Assembly: GCF_006715025.1 (NCBI RefSeq)
Contig: NZ_VFMK01000001.1
Coordinates: forward strand, 3,596,001-3,660,000
Direction of reading: 5' to 3'
Length of the DNA stretch: 64,000 nt
Source of the DNA: Serratia fonticola
GTDB taxonomy: Bacteria; Pseudomonadota; Gammaproteobacteria; Enterobacterales; Enterobacteriaceae
A program made the translations under genes and the position numbers. Positions 8,557 to 18,063 of the stretch are shown here, in pieces; position 1 is the stretch's first letter, and each line of letters begins with the position of its first letter. The notes beneath the pieces were generated by a model, which was given only the letters and a program-made list of their open reading frames with translations, was not told the DNA's origin and did no database searches.

Positions 8557-9947
8557 TGAACACCACTGAACTTGAGTCTCTCATTCGCACTATCCTCACT
8601 GAGCAATTGGCGCCAGAAACGGCCTCCAATCAACGTGCGATCGCCATTTTCGACAGCGTGGATGAGGCCATCAGTGCCGCTCATCATGCTTTTTTGCGCT
8701 TCCAGCAGAGCCCATTGAAAACCCGCAGCGCGATTATCAGTGCCCTTCGTGAACAGCTTAAACCTCACCTGCCCGTACTCGCCGAGCGCGGAGCCAGCGA
8801 AACCGGCATGGGCAACAGTGCCGATAAACTGCTAAAAAACCTGGCGGCATTGGAAAACACTCCCGGCGTTGAGGATCTGGCTACCACCGCCATCACCGGT
8901 GACGGTGGCATGGTGCTGTTCGAGTACTCGCCCTTTGGCGTGATCGGTGCCGTCGCGCCCAGCACCAACCCGACAGAAACCATTATCAATAACAGCATCA
9001 GCATGTTAGCGGCAGGCAATGCGGTTTATTTCAGCCCCCATCCGGGCGCTAAAAACGTCTCACTGGATCTGATTGCGATGGTTGAGGAGATCATCTTCAA
9101 CAGTTGCGGTATTCGCAATCTGGTTGTGACCGTCAAAGAACCCAGCTTTGCCGCCACTCAGGAGATGATGGCACATGACAAGATTGCCCTGCTCGCCATC
9201 ACTGGCGGGCCAGGCATTGTCGCCATGGGCATGAAAAGCGGCAAGAAAGTGATTGGCGCGGGTGCAGGTAATCCCCCTTGTCTGGTGGATGAAACCGCCG
9301 AGTTGGTCAAGGCCGCGCAGGATATCGTCGCCGGTGCCTCTTTCGACTATAACCTGCCTTGTATTGCCGAAAAGGCGCTGATCGTGGTGGACAGTGTCGC
9401 CGACCGGCTATTGCAGCAGATGCAGGCCTTTGACGCGCTGCTGATCGCCCAACCACAGGATGTCGATCGCCTGCGGCAGGTTTGCCTGACAGAAGGCCAC
9501 GCCAACAAGGATCTGGTCGGCAAAAGCCCGGCAGAATTACTGGCCGCTGCGGGCTTAACCTGCCCGGCCAAGCTACCGCGTCTGTTGCTGGTCGAGGTGA
9601 GTGGTGACGACCCGCTGGTGACAACCGAACAGTTGATGCCTTTGCTACCGGTGGTTCGCGTCAAAGATTTTGATACCGGTCTGACATTGGCATTACAAGT
9701 GGAAGACGGCTTGCACCACACGGCGGTGATGCATTCGCAGAATGTCTCACGCCTTAACCTCGCCGCCCGTCGCCTGCAAACCTCTATTTTTGTCAAGAAT
9801 GGCCCTTCGTATGCCGGGATCGGCGTGGGGGGCGAGGGATTCACTACCTTTACTATCGCCACCCCCACCGGCGAAGGCACGACGTCGGCCCGCACCTTCG
9901 CCCGTCAGCGGCGTTGCGTATTAACCAACGCATTTTCTATTCGCTGA
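8556..9947 (+). CDS. pduP: CoA-acylating propionaldehyde dehydrogenase
   Basis: PduP oxidises propionaldehyde to propionyl-CoA with NAD+. The 463-residue protein starts with MNTTELESLIRTILTEQL, the amphipathic helix that targets PduP into the lumen. The catalytic Cys is visible in SFDYNLPCIAEK and a nucleotide-binding segment in AITGGPGIVAMGMKSGKK. The start overlaps the pduO stop. It acts in parallel with PduQ, which recycles the NADH it makes. Confidence 0.96.
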   Translation: MNTTELESLIRTILTEQLAPETASNQRAIAIFDSVDEAISAAHHAFLRFQQSPLKTRSAIISALREQLKPHLPVLAERGASETGMGNSADKLLKNLAALENTPGVEDLATTAITGDGGMVLFEYSPFGVIGAVAPSTNPTETIINNSISMLAAGNAVYFSPHPGAKNVSLDLIAMVEEIIFNSCGIRNLVVTVKEPSFAATQEMMAHDKIALLAITGGPGIVAMGMKSGKKVIGAGAGNPPCLVDETAELVKAAQDIVAGASFDYNLPCIAEKALIVVDSVADRLLQQMQAFDALLIAQPQDVDRLRQVCLTEGHANKDLVGKSPAELLAAAGLTCPAKLPRLLLVEVSGDDPLVTTEQLMPLLPVVRVKDFDTGLTLALQVEDGLHHTAVMHSQNVSRLNLAARRLQTSIFVKNGPSYAGIGVGGEGFTTFTIATPTGEGTTSARTFARQRRCVLTNAFSIR

Positions 9948-9957
9948 GCGAGGACGT

Positions 9958-11070
9958 ATGAAGACCTTTTCCGTTCAGACACGTATTTATAGCGGTGAAA
10001 ACAGCCTCAAGGTCTTGGGGCGTTTTCATCAGCGTAAAATCTGGATCATCTGTGACGGTTTTCTCGCCACGTCCCCTCTGCTGGCGCGGCTGAAACAGGC
10101 ACTGGCGCCTGACAATCAGCTCAGTCTGTTCAGCGATATTACGCCAGATCCCACGATTGCTACCGTGGTCAGGGGGATCGAACAGATGCAAACGTTGCGC
10201 CCCGACGTGGTGATCGGTTTTGGTGGGGGCTCGGCACTGGATGCGGCCAAGGCTATTGTCTGGTTCAGCCGCCAGCAAGGCATTGATATCGACACTTGCA
10301 TTGCCATCCCGACCACCAGCGGCACCGGTTCGGAGGTCACCAGTGCTTTTGTGATTAGCGACCCGCAAAAGAACATCAAATACCCGCTGTTCAGCGATGA
10401 GATTTACCCGGACATCGCCATTTTGGATCCCGCCCTGGTCACCTCCGTTCCCCCTGCAATCACCGCTAACACCGGAATGGATGTGCTGACGCATGCCCTG
10501 GAAGCCTATGTGTCGCCACGGGCCAGTGACTTTACCGATGCGTTGGCAGAAAAAGCGGCTCAACTGGTGTTTCGTCACCTGCCCACGGCCTGCCGTAAAG
10601 GGGACTGTCTGATTACCCGTGACAAAATGCACAATGCCTCTACGCTGGCCGGCATCGCTTTCAGCCAGGCCGGGTTAGGCATCAATCATGCTATCGCCCA
10701 TCAACTGGGCGGACAGTTTCATATTGCACATGGCTTGGCCAACGCGTTGCTGCTGGTCCCGGTGATCCAATTCAACGCCGTAGACCCGCGAGCACGTAAA
10801 CGTTATGCGCGTCTGGCACAGGTTTGCGGTATCAGCTCTCCCCAAAGCGACGAACGCCAGGCGGTCAATCTGTTGATTCGACACATTGAACAGTTGAAAG
10901 GCCAGTGCGCCCTACCGCGCTATCTTGCCGATCTCAACATCGGGGCCAACCAGTTGGAGGCAAGCATCCCGGCCATGATTGTGGCCACCCAGGCTGATGC
11001 CACGCTGAAAACCACACCGCGAACCGCCACGGCCAATGATATCCGCGAGATTATTGAGGCACTGCTATGA
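9958..11070 (+). CDS. pduQ: Iron-dependent 1-propanol dehydrogenase PduQ
   Basis: This is an iron-containing (group III) alcohol dehydrogenase that reduces propionaldehyde to 1-propanol and regenerates NAD+ in the microcompartment. Its 370 residues include the cofactor loop GFGGGSALDAAKAI. The metal-binding His region is seen in HALEAYVSP and GINHAIAHQLGGQFHIAHG. The stop overlaps the pduS start by 4 bp. Confidence 0.95.
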   Translation: MKTFSVQTRIYSGENSLKVLGRFHQRKIWIICDGFLATSPLLARLKQALAPDNQLSLFSDITPDPTIATVVRGIEQMQTLRPDVVIGFGGGSALDAAKAIVWFSRQQGIDIDTCIAIPTTSGTGSEVTSAFVISDPQKNIKYPLFSDEIYPDIAILDPALVTSVPPAITANTGMDVLTHALEAYVSPRASDFTDALAEKAAQLVFRHLPTACRKGDCLITRDKMHNASTLAGIAFSQAGLGINHAIAHQLGGQFHIAHGLANALLLVPVIQFNAVDPRARKRYARLAQVCGISSPQSDERQAVNLLIRHIEQLKGQCALPRYLADLNIGANQLEASIPAMIVATQADATLKTTPRTATANDIREIIEALL

Positions 11071-12416
11071 ATACCGCCTTGCTCAGCCCTCCCTGTGATG
11101 TCGAGACGCTACGCCAACGGATACACGATGCTGGCGTGGTCGGCGCAGGGGGTGCCGGTTTCCCTACTGCGGTCAAACTGCAGGCTCAGGCAGAGATCTT
11201 TTTGATTAATGCCGCAGAATGCGAGCCGATGCTGAAGGTGGACCAGCAATTGATCCCACAGCAGGCGGCACGACTGGTGCGAGGCCTGCAATATGCCATG
11301 GCTGCGACGGGCGCTCGGGAAGGCATTATCGCCCTGAAAGCCAAATACACGCAGGCGATCGACGCCTTGACGCCGCTGTTACCTCCGTCGACCCGGCTGC
11401 ATATCCTGCCGGACGTTTATCCTGCCGGTGATGAAGTTATCACCATCTGGCTGGCTACCGGACGTCGCGTGCCCCCGGCCACACTGCCTATCAGCATTGG
11501 CGTCGTGGTGAACAACGTGCAGACGGTACTGAACATTGCCCGGGCGGTGGAACAACAATGGCCTGTAACGCGCCGAACGCTGACGGTCAACGGTGCGGTT
11601 GCCAACCCGGTGACGTTGACAGTGCCACTCGGTATCAGCTTTCGTGAGGTGTTGGCACTGGCAGGCGGCGCTACCGTTGATAACCCCGGCTTTATCAACG
11701 GAGGGCCGATGATGGGCCGCTTGTTGGAGGATCTGGATCAACCGGTGACCAAAACCACCGGGGGGCTATTGGTGCTGCCTGCCGATCACCCACTGATCGT
11801 ACGGCGTCGCCGTTCCGATAAGGCCATCATGACCATGGCACGCACCGTTTGCGAACAGTGCCGCCTGTGTACGGAGCTTTGCCCTCGTCATCTGATAGGT
11901 CACGAACTCTCTCCCCATTTGCTGATCAGGGCAGTCAACTACCAGCAGGTCGCCACGCCCGAGATCCTGTTGAGCGCTCTTACCTGTTCGGAATGCAGCC
12001 TGTGTGAAAGCTACGCCTGCCCGGTGGATATCTCGCCCATGCGCGTCAATCAAGTGCTGAAGGCGCAATTAAGACAGCAAGGTGCACGCTATCAAGGTGA
12101 ACTGCGCGCGGCAGACCCCATGGCGCAATATCGCATGGTGCCAACCTCACGCCTGCTGATGCGCCTGGCCCTGACGCCGTGGTATCACCCCGCGCCGTTC
12201 AGCAGCGAGCCCTATCAGCCAGAACGGGTGGTCCTGCCGCTGCGCCAGCATATCGGGGTGGCCGCGCAATCCATGGTCGCCGTTGGAGAAGCCGTGGTAC
12301 ACGGCCAATGCATTGCCCTGCCCCCTGAAGGTGCCCTGGGTGCCCCTATCCACGCCAGCATCAGCGGCCATGTTGCTGAAATCAGCGCCAGCGCCATCAC
12401 TCTTGTCAAAGGATAA
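11067..12416 (+). CDS. pduS: Cobalamin reductase PduS
   Basis: This is an RnfC-like flavo-iron-sulfur protein that reduces cobalamin for PduO. It has 449 residues. The N-terminal part holds the RnfC-type flavin/NADH-binding fold (GAGGAGFPTAVKLQ). Two [4Fe-4S] motifs follow: CEQCRLCTELCP and CSECSLCESYACP. The C-terminal part resembles a SLBB/barrel-sandwich end. It is coupled to pduQ by ATGA overlap and precedes pduT by 3 bp, whose Fe-S pore may pass electrons. Confidence 0.94.
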   Translation: MNTALLSPPCDVETLRQRIHDAGVVGAGGAGFPTAVKLQAQAEIFLINAAECEPMLKVDQQLIPQQAARLVRGLQYAMAATGAREGIIALKAKYTQAIDALTPLLPPSTRLHILPDVYPAGDEVITIWLATGRRVPPATLPISIGVVVNNVQTVLNIARAVEQQWPVTRRTLTVNGAVANPVTLTVPLGISFREVLALAGGATVDNPGFINGGPMMGRLLEDLDQPVTKTTGGLLVLPADHPLIVRRRRSDKAIMTMARTVCEQCRLCTELCPRHLIGHELSPHLLIRAVNYQQVATPEILLSALTCSECSLCESYACPVDISPMRVNQVLKAQLRQQGARYQGELRAADPMAQYRMVPTSRLLMRLALTPWYHPAPFSSEPYQPERVVLPLRQHIGVAAQSMVAVGEAVVHGQCIALPPEGALGAPIHASISGHVAEISASAITLVKG

Positions 12417-12419
12417 GTT

Positions 12420-12977
12420 ATGTCACAAGCCATTGGAATTGTTGAGTTAAGCAGTATCGCCAAGGGCGTGGAGGTCTGTGACCTGATGCTGAAAAGCGCC
12501 AACGTTGAGCTGCTGGTCAGTAAAACGCTCTGCCCCGGCAAATACCTGCTGATGATCGGGGGTGATGTCGGCGCCGTAACGCAATCGGTGCAAACCGGCA
12601 CACAACACAGCGGTCATCTGCTGGTCGACAGTATCGTACTGCCCAATATCCATCCTTCGGTGCTGCCCGCGCTGAGCGGATTGAACGCGGTAGAAGAACG
12701 GCAAGCCATCGGCGTCGTGGAAACCTGGAGCGCCGTGGCTTGCATTACCGCCGCCGATCGGGCAGTGAAAGCCGCCCATATTACGCTGGTACGCATCCAT
12801 ATGGCATTTGGCATCGGTGGGAAATGCTATCAGGTAATGAGCGGCGATATTGCCGATGTGAAAAACGCCGTCGAGGTCGCCAACCAATGTGCCGGAGAGA
12901 ATGGCCTGCTGATTTACAGCACCGTGATCCCGCGTCCACATCACGCTTTATGGCAACAATTGATTCAGGGGGCATGA
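12420..12977 (+). CDS. pduT: Tandem BMC shell protein PduT with Fe-S pore
   Basis: This shell protein of 185 residues has two BMC domains (about 1-90 and 95-180) and forms a pseudohexameric trimer. In characterised PduT a [4Fe-4S] cluster at the pore is held by Cys38. Counting from the start here also puts a Cys at residue 38 (SKTLCPGKY). The stop overlaps the pduU start. Confidence 0.95.
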   Translation: MSQAIGIVELSSIAKGVEVCDLMLKSANVELLVSKTLCPGKYLLMIGGDVGAVTQSVQTGTQHSGHLLVDSIVLPNIHPSVLPALSGLNAVEERQAIGVVETWSAVACITAADRAVKAAHITLVRIHMAFGIGGKCYQVMSGDIADVKNAVEVANQCAGENGLLIYSTVIPRPHHALWQQLIQGA

Positions 12978-13327
12978 TGGAAAAGCCAGTAGCGACGGAA
13001 CGTGTGATTCAGGAATATGTGCCGGGTAAACAGATCACGCTGGCGCATCTGATCGCCAATCCCAATAAAGCGCTCTACAAGAAGCTCGGCCTGAGCGAAG
13101 CCAGCAATGCCATCGGCATTCTGACCATCACCCCCAGCGAAGCCGCGATCATTGCCAGCGATATCGCCACCAAATCCGGCGCGGTAGAAATTGGTTTTAT
13201 CGATCGGTTCACCGGCGCGGTGGTGTTCACCGGCGATGTCTCAGCGGTGGAATATGCCCTCAAGCAGGTCATCTACACCCTCGGTGACATGATGAAGTTT
13301 ACCGCCTGCTCGATGACCCGGACCTGA
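12977..13327 (+). CDS. pduU: Circularly permuted shell protein PduU
   Basis: PduU is a BMC shell hexamer with a permuted fold and an N-terminal strand that caps the pore with a small beta-barrel. The ATG at 12977 gives 116 residues, the usual length, beginning MEKPVATERVIQEYVPGKQ. An ATG one codon earlier (12974) is also possible. A much longer in-frame ORF back into pduT lacks homology and is a shadow. The C-terminal FTGDVSAVEYALKQV is typical. Confidence 0.95.
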   Translation: MEKPVATERVIQEYVPGKQITLAHLIANPNKALYKKLGLSEASNAIGILTITPSEAAIIASDIATKSGAVEIGFIDRFTGAVVFTGDVSAVEYALKQVIYTLGDMMKFTACSMTRT

Positions 13328-13331
13328 CACC

Positions 13332-13784
13332 ATGAAACGCATCATGCTGATCGGCCCCAGCCAGTGTGGCAAAACCTCGCTGATCCAACGTTTGCAGGGT
13401 GAAACGCTGCATTACCACAAAACCCAGGCCATCGTCTGGCAGGACTGCGCGATCGATACCCCCGGTGAATATCTGGAAAACCGCTGCCTGTACAGTGCCC
13501 TGCTCGCCAGCGCCTGCGAGGCCGACGTGGTGGGATTAGTGCAAAACGTGGATGCCGAGCAAAGCGGGTTTGCTCCCATGTTCGCGCAGGTTTTTACCCA
13601 ACCGGTGATTGGCATTATCAGCAAGGCCGACGCCCTGACACGTTCAAATCAGTTGGCCTGGGCGACAGAGCGGTTGTGTCAGGCTGGCGTACAGCAGGTG
13701 TTTATCACCTCGGCACAGACCGGTGCCGGAATGGAAGACCTGGCCCGTTTTTTAAACCACGATGGAGAGTCGCATGTCCGGTAA
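13332..13784 (+). CDS. pduV: Ras-like GTPase PduV
   Basis: This is a small P-loop GTPase of the EutP/PduV family, 150 residues. The Walker A motif GPSQCGKTSL is at residues 7-16 and the G3 region appears as CAIDTPGEY. An N-terminal segment of PduV is reported to bind the outer face of the compartment and to link it to filaments. It overlaps the start of pduW by 11 bp. Confidence 0.92.
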   Translation: MKRIMLIGPSQCGKTSLIQRLQGETLHYHKTQAIVWQDCAIDTPGEYLENRCLYSALLASACEADVVGLVQNVDAEQSGFAPMFAQVFTQPVIGIISKADALTRSNQLAWATERLCQAGVQQVFITSAQTGAGMEDLARFLNHDGESHVR

Positions 13785-14982
13785 GATTATGGCGATTAAC
13801 GCCGGCAGTTCTTCGCTGAAGTTTCAGCTGTTCTCACACCCTGGCGAGCAGGTACTCTGCCAGGGGCTGATCGAACGCATTGGCATGCAGGATGCGGTGT
13901 TTACCCTGCGGGCCGAGCAACAAACATGGCGTGAAACCCTGCCGATAAAGGATTGCCGTGAAGCGGCTCTGCATCTGCTCAATGCGCTGATCGCCCATCG
14001 GATCCTGGCATCGCTCGATGAGATCAACGGGGTGGGCCATCGCGTCGCTCACGGCGGTGAAACGTTCTGCGACTCGGCGGTGATCACGCCGGAGGTTCTG
14101 GACAAAATTGAACAATTAGGGGCCCTGGCGCCGCTGCATAATCCGGTCAATGCGCTGGCGATCCGTGTCTTCCAGCAGGCATTGCCCCATGCCAAGGCGG
14201 TTGCAGTATTTGATACCGCCTTCCACCAGACGCTGAGCGACATCCATTATCTCTATCCTCTCCCTTGGCGTTATTATGCGGAGCTCGGCATTCGTCGCTA
14301 TGGCTTCCACGGCACCAGCCATAAATACGTCAGTACCCTGTGCGCTGAACGTCTTGGGCGTCCATTGGACACGCTGCGCATCATTTCCTGCCATTTAGGC
14401 AACGGTTCCAGTATTTGTGCCATCCACCACGGCCGTTCGGTGAATACCTCTATGGGTTTCACCCCTCAGGCAGGCGTGATGATGGGCACCCGCAGTGGCG
14501 ATATTGACCCTTCCATCCTGCCCTACATTCAGCAAACCGAAGGTAAAAGCGCCCAAGACATCAACCGGCTGATCAACAATCAGTCTGGCTTACTGGGCGT
14601 CTCTGGCGTGTCCAATGACTATCGCGACGTTGAACACGCCGCTGCGGCAGGCAACCCTCAGGCGCAGTTGGCGCTAAAGCTGTTTGTCGAGCGTATCCGC
14701 GCGATGATCGGCAGCTATATCGTGCAGCTAGGCGGTATCGATGTGCTGATCTTTACCGGTGGGATTGGTGAAAACGCGCGTCTTGCGCGCCAACAAATCT
14801 GCCATCAGCTAGATTTCCTGGGCATTGAACTGGACGAGGAAAAAAATAATGCCAACCAGTCTTTTATCCAGCGCGAAACATCGCCGGTACAGATTGCCAT
14901 CGTCAACACCAACGAAGAGTTGATGATCGCCCGCGATGTGGTCCGGGTGGCACTTCATTCCCCTCAGCCTCAACTCGCCTGA
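13774..14982 (+). CDS. pduW: Propionate kinase PduW
   Basis: This enzyme converts propionyl-phosphate and ADP to propionate and ATP, giving the energy yield of propanediol fermentation. The ATG at 13774 gives 402 residues and the acetokinase-family opening MAINAGSSSLKFQLF. Other family signatures are GFHGTSHKYVS and the FTGGIGENA phosphate-binding loop. An upstream in-frame ATG would add four residues but overlaps pduV further. It is probably cytosolic, acting on propionyl-phosphate leaving the compartment. Confidence 0.95.
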   Translation: MSGKIMAINAGSSSLKFQLFSHPGEQVLCQGLIERIGMQDAVFTLRAEQQTWRETLPIKDCREAALHLLNALIAHRILASLDEINGVGHRVAHGGETFCDSAVITPEVLDKIEQLGALAPLHNPVNALAIRVFQQALPHAKAVAVFDTAFHQTLSDIHYLYPLPWRYYAELGIRRYGFHGTSHKYVSTLCAERLGRPLDTLRIISCHLGNGSSICAIHHGRSVNTSMGFTPQAGVMMGTRSGDIDPSILPYIQQTEGKSAQDINRLINNQSGLLGVSGVSNDYRDVEHAAAAGNPQAQLALKLFVERIRAMIGSYIVQLGGIDVLIFTGGIGENARLARQQICHQLDFLGIELDEEKNNANQSFIQRETSPVQIAIVNTNEELMIARDVVRVALHSPQPQLA

Positions 14983-15000
14983 TAAAGGTAGGCAAAGACG

Positions 15001-15741
15001 ATGAGAAATGGAAAAGTTTGGTTAGTGGGTGCTGGGCCAGGCGATGCCGCACTGATTACCGTTAAAGGCCTGAATTGTATTCGCCAGGCACAGGTGCTGG
15101 TTTACGATCGGTTGGTCAATGCGGAACTGTTGCAGGAGGCCCCAAGCGATTGCGAGAAAATTAACGTGGGTAAAAACCCGGATCATCATCCAGTACCGCA
15201 ACCGCAGATCAATCAGCTATTGATTGATTATGCGCAGCGCGGGCTGAACGTGGTGCGGCTGAAAGGTGGCGACCCTTATGTCTTTGGCCGCGGTGCCGAG
15301 GAAGCAGAAGCCCTGGCCCAAGTGCAGATCCCATTTGAAGTTGTCCCTGGCATCAGCTCCGCCATCGGTGGGCTGGCCTATGCGGGGATCCCCGTGACTC
15401 ATCGTGACCATGCATCTGGCTTTCATGTCATCACCGGGCATTTACGCCAGGGAAATCAACCGCAGGATTGGGCTACTCTGGCCAAACTGGAGGGCACACT
15501 GGTGATCCTGATGGGCATGTCGCAATTAGCCACGATCTGCCAACAGTTGATTGCCGGAGGCAAATCGGCGACAACGCCTGCGGCCGTCGTCATGCACGCC
15601 AGCCAACCGCGGCAACAGGTTGCAACGGGTACACTGGCCACGTTGGCCGAGCAAGTAGCGGCACAAAGGCTGTGCGCACCAGCACTGATCGTCGTCGGTA
15701 ACGTAGTCAATTTGCGCGAGATATTGGCCGTTATCCCCTAA
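15001..15741 (+). CDS. cobA: Uroporphyrinogen-III C-methyltransferase
   Basis: This is an S-adenosylmethionine-dependent methyltransferase that makes precorrin-2, the first step towards cobalamin or siroheme. Its 246 residues begin MRNGKVWLVGAGPGDAALIT. It carries the SUMT signatures VVRLKGGDPYVFGRGAEEAE and PGISSAIGGLAYAGIPVTHR. It is a single-domain CobA-type enzyme without the CysG dehydrogenase/ferrochelatase part. It lies 18 bp after pduW, so probably in the same transcript, which ties B12 precursor supply to propanediol use. Confidence 0.93.
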   Translation: MRNGKVWLVGAGPGDAALITVKGLNCIRQAQVLVYDRLVNAELLQEAPSDCEKINVGKNPDHHPVPQPQINQLLIDYAQRGLNVVRLKGGDPYVFGRGAEEAEALAQVQIPFEVVPGISSAIGGLAYAGIPVTHRDHASGFHVITGHLRQGNQPQDWATLAKLEGTLVILMGMSQLATICQQLIAGGKSATTPAAVVMHASQPRQQVATGTLATLAEQVAAQRLCAPALIVVGNVVNLREILAVIP

Positions 15742-15801
15742 ATAATGGCAATTACGGCAAAGCAGTATCAGCAACAGAGGTGAACCCCGCGCGCACTGGC
15801 C

Positions 15802-15834
15802 CACTCGGGGATGAAACTCACTCATCCCTGAGTG
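15802..15834 (+). other. Strong hairpin in the cobA-cobD gap
   Basis: A 13-bp stem (15802-15814 with 15822-15834, one G-U pair) encloses a 7-nt loop. No T-run follows on either strand, so it is not a classical terminator. It could be an intercistronic processing or stability element between cobA and cobD, or part of a short repeat family. Confidence 0.5.
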
Positions 15835-15985
15835 CCTGGTAAACTCGGTAACGGGGATACCAACAGTGCCGACACCGATGCAGCATCAAATAAAACGGAT
15901 ATATAGCAGATCCACTGCCATTAGCCGTCGTTCCATCCCAGATGTTATCCTGAGCGCAAACGAGGATTAGGGAGATAGCAATAAC

Positions 15986-17059
15986 GTGAGTGAACATGGT
16001 GGCAACGTACTGGAAATGGCGCTGAAAACCGGCCTAAACCCGGCCGACATTATTGATTTCAGTGCCAATATCAATCCATTGGGCATGCCTGCCAGCCTGA
16101 AGGCCGCGATTATCGAGCACCTGACCAGTGCCGAATGCTACCCCGATGTAGAATACCGGCAACTGCATGCCACATTAGCGCAGGCACACCAATGCCTGCC
16201 TGAAAATGTGATGGCTGGCAACGGCGCAACCGAGCTGATTTATGCCATCGTCCACCAATTGCGCCCCCGCACTGCCCTGTTGCTTACGCCGGGTTTCGCC
16301 GAATATCGCCGGGCGTTGCGACGCGTGAACTGCCAAATCCAGGACTATCCGTTGGATGAAAGCAGCGGTTTTCAACCCGATGAACGCTTATTGCAGACAC
16401 TGGCTGAACGCCGCCCGGACTGTCTGTTCCTGGCAACACCCAACAACCCCACAGGACTCATGCCAGAACCAGCCCTGCTGCAAGCCATCCTGGATTGCTG
16501 CCAGCGGTATCATATCGCGTTGATCGTCGATGAAGCCTTTATCGATTTTCTGCCGGATAGTGCGGGATTAATCCCGCAGATGAATGACTATCCTCGCCTC
16601 TATATTCTGCGTTCGCTGACCAAGTTCTTTGCTATTCCCGGCCTGCGACTTGGCTATCTGGTCAGTGCCGATCTGGCCGGTCTACAACAAATGAAACAGC
16701 AGCGTGAACCCTGGACAATCAATGCCTATGCCGCGCTAGCAGGGAGCGTGATCCTCAACGACCACGCCTATATTCAGCAAACCCATCAGTGGTTGGCACA
16801 ACAGCGTGCATGGTTGTTTGACGCACTGGCCACCCTGCCGCAATTACGCTTCTGGCGTGGGGAGGCAAACTATATTTTCCTGCGCTGCTTACGTCCTGGG
16901 TTCGATCTGCAACAGGCGTTGCTACAGCACCGTATCCTGATCCGCCACTGTGCCAACTATCCCGGCCTTTCTGCTGACTATTATCGGATAGCGATAAAAG
17001 GCGCCGCAGCCAATCGTCAATTGGTCGCTGCATTACAACAGGTGCTGACCCGTGGCTGA
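15986..17059 (+). CDS. cobD: L-threonine-O-3-phosphate decarboxylase CobD
   Basis: This is a PLP enzyme of aminotransferase class I/II that makes (R)-1-amino-2-propanol phosphate for the lower loop of cobalamin. The start is a GTG at 15986 behind AGGGAG. The 357 residues open with SEHGGNVLEMALKTG, and FSANINPLG follows, as in CobD. The PLP lysine sits in ILRSLTKFFAIPGLRLGY. The 3' end overlaps pduX by 8 bp. The neighbouring pduX product supplies its substrate. Confidence 0.92.
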   Translation: MSEHGGNVLEMALKTGLNPADIIDFSANINPLGMPASLKAAIIEHLTSAECYPDVEYRQLHATLAQAHQCLPENVMAGNGATELIYAIVHQLRPRTALLLTPGFAEYRRALRRVNCQIQDYPLDESSGFQPDERLLQTLAERRPDCLFLATPNNPTGLMPEPALLQAILDCCQRYHIALIVDEAFIDFLPDSAGLIPQMNDYPRLYILRSLTKFFAIPGLRLGYLVSADLAGLQQMKQQREPWTINAYAALAGSVILNDHAYIQQTHQWLAQQRAWLFDALATLPQLRFWRGEANYIFLRCLRPGFDLQQALLQHRILIRHCANYPGLSADYYRIAIKGAAANRQLVAALQQVLTRG

Positions 17060-17912
17060 GGCAAGTTGCCCGGCCTCCTGCGGGGAATTGCTCCAAGGGT
17101 GGATCCTCGGAGGCGAAAAACTGGTTTCCTGCCCGATAAACTGGTTTAGCCACGTCGCGGTAACCGACGGCCAGCCGGCAAAGCACGAGCGCCCATTGAT
17201 GCGCCAGATGCTGTTAACGGTGCTGGAACACCTGGGTATGGCTACCGATATCGCACGCGGATTGAGGATTGATTTCCACTCCACCATCCCACTGGCGAAA
17301 GGCATGGCCAGCAGCACGGCAGATATTGCGGCAACGGCACAAGCAGCCGCACGCCACCTCGGTAGCCCTCTGGATGAAGCTACGCTTGCGCGTTTATGCG
17401 TACAACTGGAGCCAACGGACAGCACGCTGTTCCGCCGCCTGACGCTGTTCGATCATCAAACGGCTGCGCTACAGCATCCCTTTGACTGGTTACCCACGCT
17501 CGATATTCTGTTGCTGGAAAGCCCGCAAACGCTCAATACCGCCGACTATCACCGGCGCGATCGCCATCATGCCCTGTTGGACAATGCTGCGACACTGGCA
17601 CAGGCATGGGAGTTGTTTTCCCGAGCAATGAAAACTCACGACTGCGGCAAGTTAGGTGAGGCCACCACGCTAAGTGCACGAGCCAGTCAAACGCTGTTGC
17701 CTAAACCACGCTTTGACGATCTGCTGGCTCTCGTCGAACAGAGCGGCATTTATGGGCTGAATGTGGCCCACAGCGGTAGCGTAGTCGGATTACTGTTTGA
17801 CGCCGAAAAACACGATAGTGAAAAACTGTGTTGGTTGCTGCAACAGCGGCAGATTAGCGAGAGCTACCCGCAACAGCATTACTTAACGCTGATTCACGGC
17901 GGCGTTCGCTAA
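17052..17912 (+). CDS. pduX: L-threonine kinase PduX
   Basis: This is a GHMP-superfamily kinase that phosphorylates L-threonine to threonine-3-phosphate for CobD. It begins with a GTG at 17052 inside the end of cobD and is 286 residues long. The N-terminal ASCPASCGELLQGW and the GHMP ATP loop PLAKGMASSTADIAATA (about residue 79) identify it. It is the last gene of the pdu/cob run. Confidence 0.93.
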   Translation: MAEASCPASCGELLQGWILGGEKLVSCPINWFSHVAVTDGQPAKHERPLMRQMLLTVLEHLGMATDIARGLRIDFHSTIPLAKGMASSTADIAATAQAAARHLGSPLDEATLARLCVQLEPTDSTLFRRLTLFDHQTAALQHPFDWLPTLDILLLESPQTLNTADYHRRDRHHALLDNAATLAQAWELFSRAMKTHDCGKLGEATTLSARASQTLLPKPRFDDLLALVEQSGIYGLNVAHSGSVVGLLFDAEKHDSEKLCWLLQQRQISESYPQQHYLTLIHGGVR

Positions 17913-17950
17913 GATCAGGAAATGAATCCAATGGCTGTCAACGTGATTCT

Positions 17951-17994
17951 GGTGACTTTTAATGTCACCGGCTATGCAGAACAAAGGCATAGCC
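17951..17994. other. Two adjacent hairpins after pduX
   Basis: Two inverted repeats lie side by side: GGTGAC/GTCACC (17951-17969, 7-nt loop) and GGCTATGC/GCATAGCC (17970-17994, 9-nt loop). Neither is followed by a clear T-tract. They sit between the convergent pdu/cob run and the RTX locus and may protect or end transcripts from either side. Confidence 0.4.
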
Positions 17995-18063
17995 AGGTAA
18001 CATTATAAAAAATAACATGTCACCCAACTACACCTGATAGTAGAGTCACTTAAGGAAGAAAAC

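Noticed and set aside
15742..15985. Cobalamin riboswitch between cobA and cobD
   Set aside because: The conserved B12-box and core helices could not be found; only an isolated hairpin is present.
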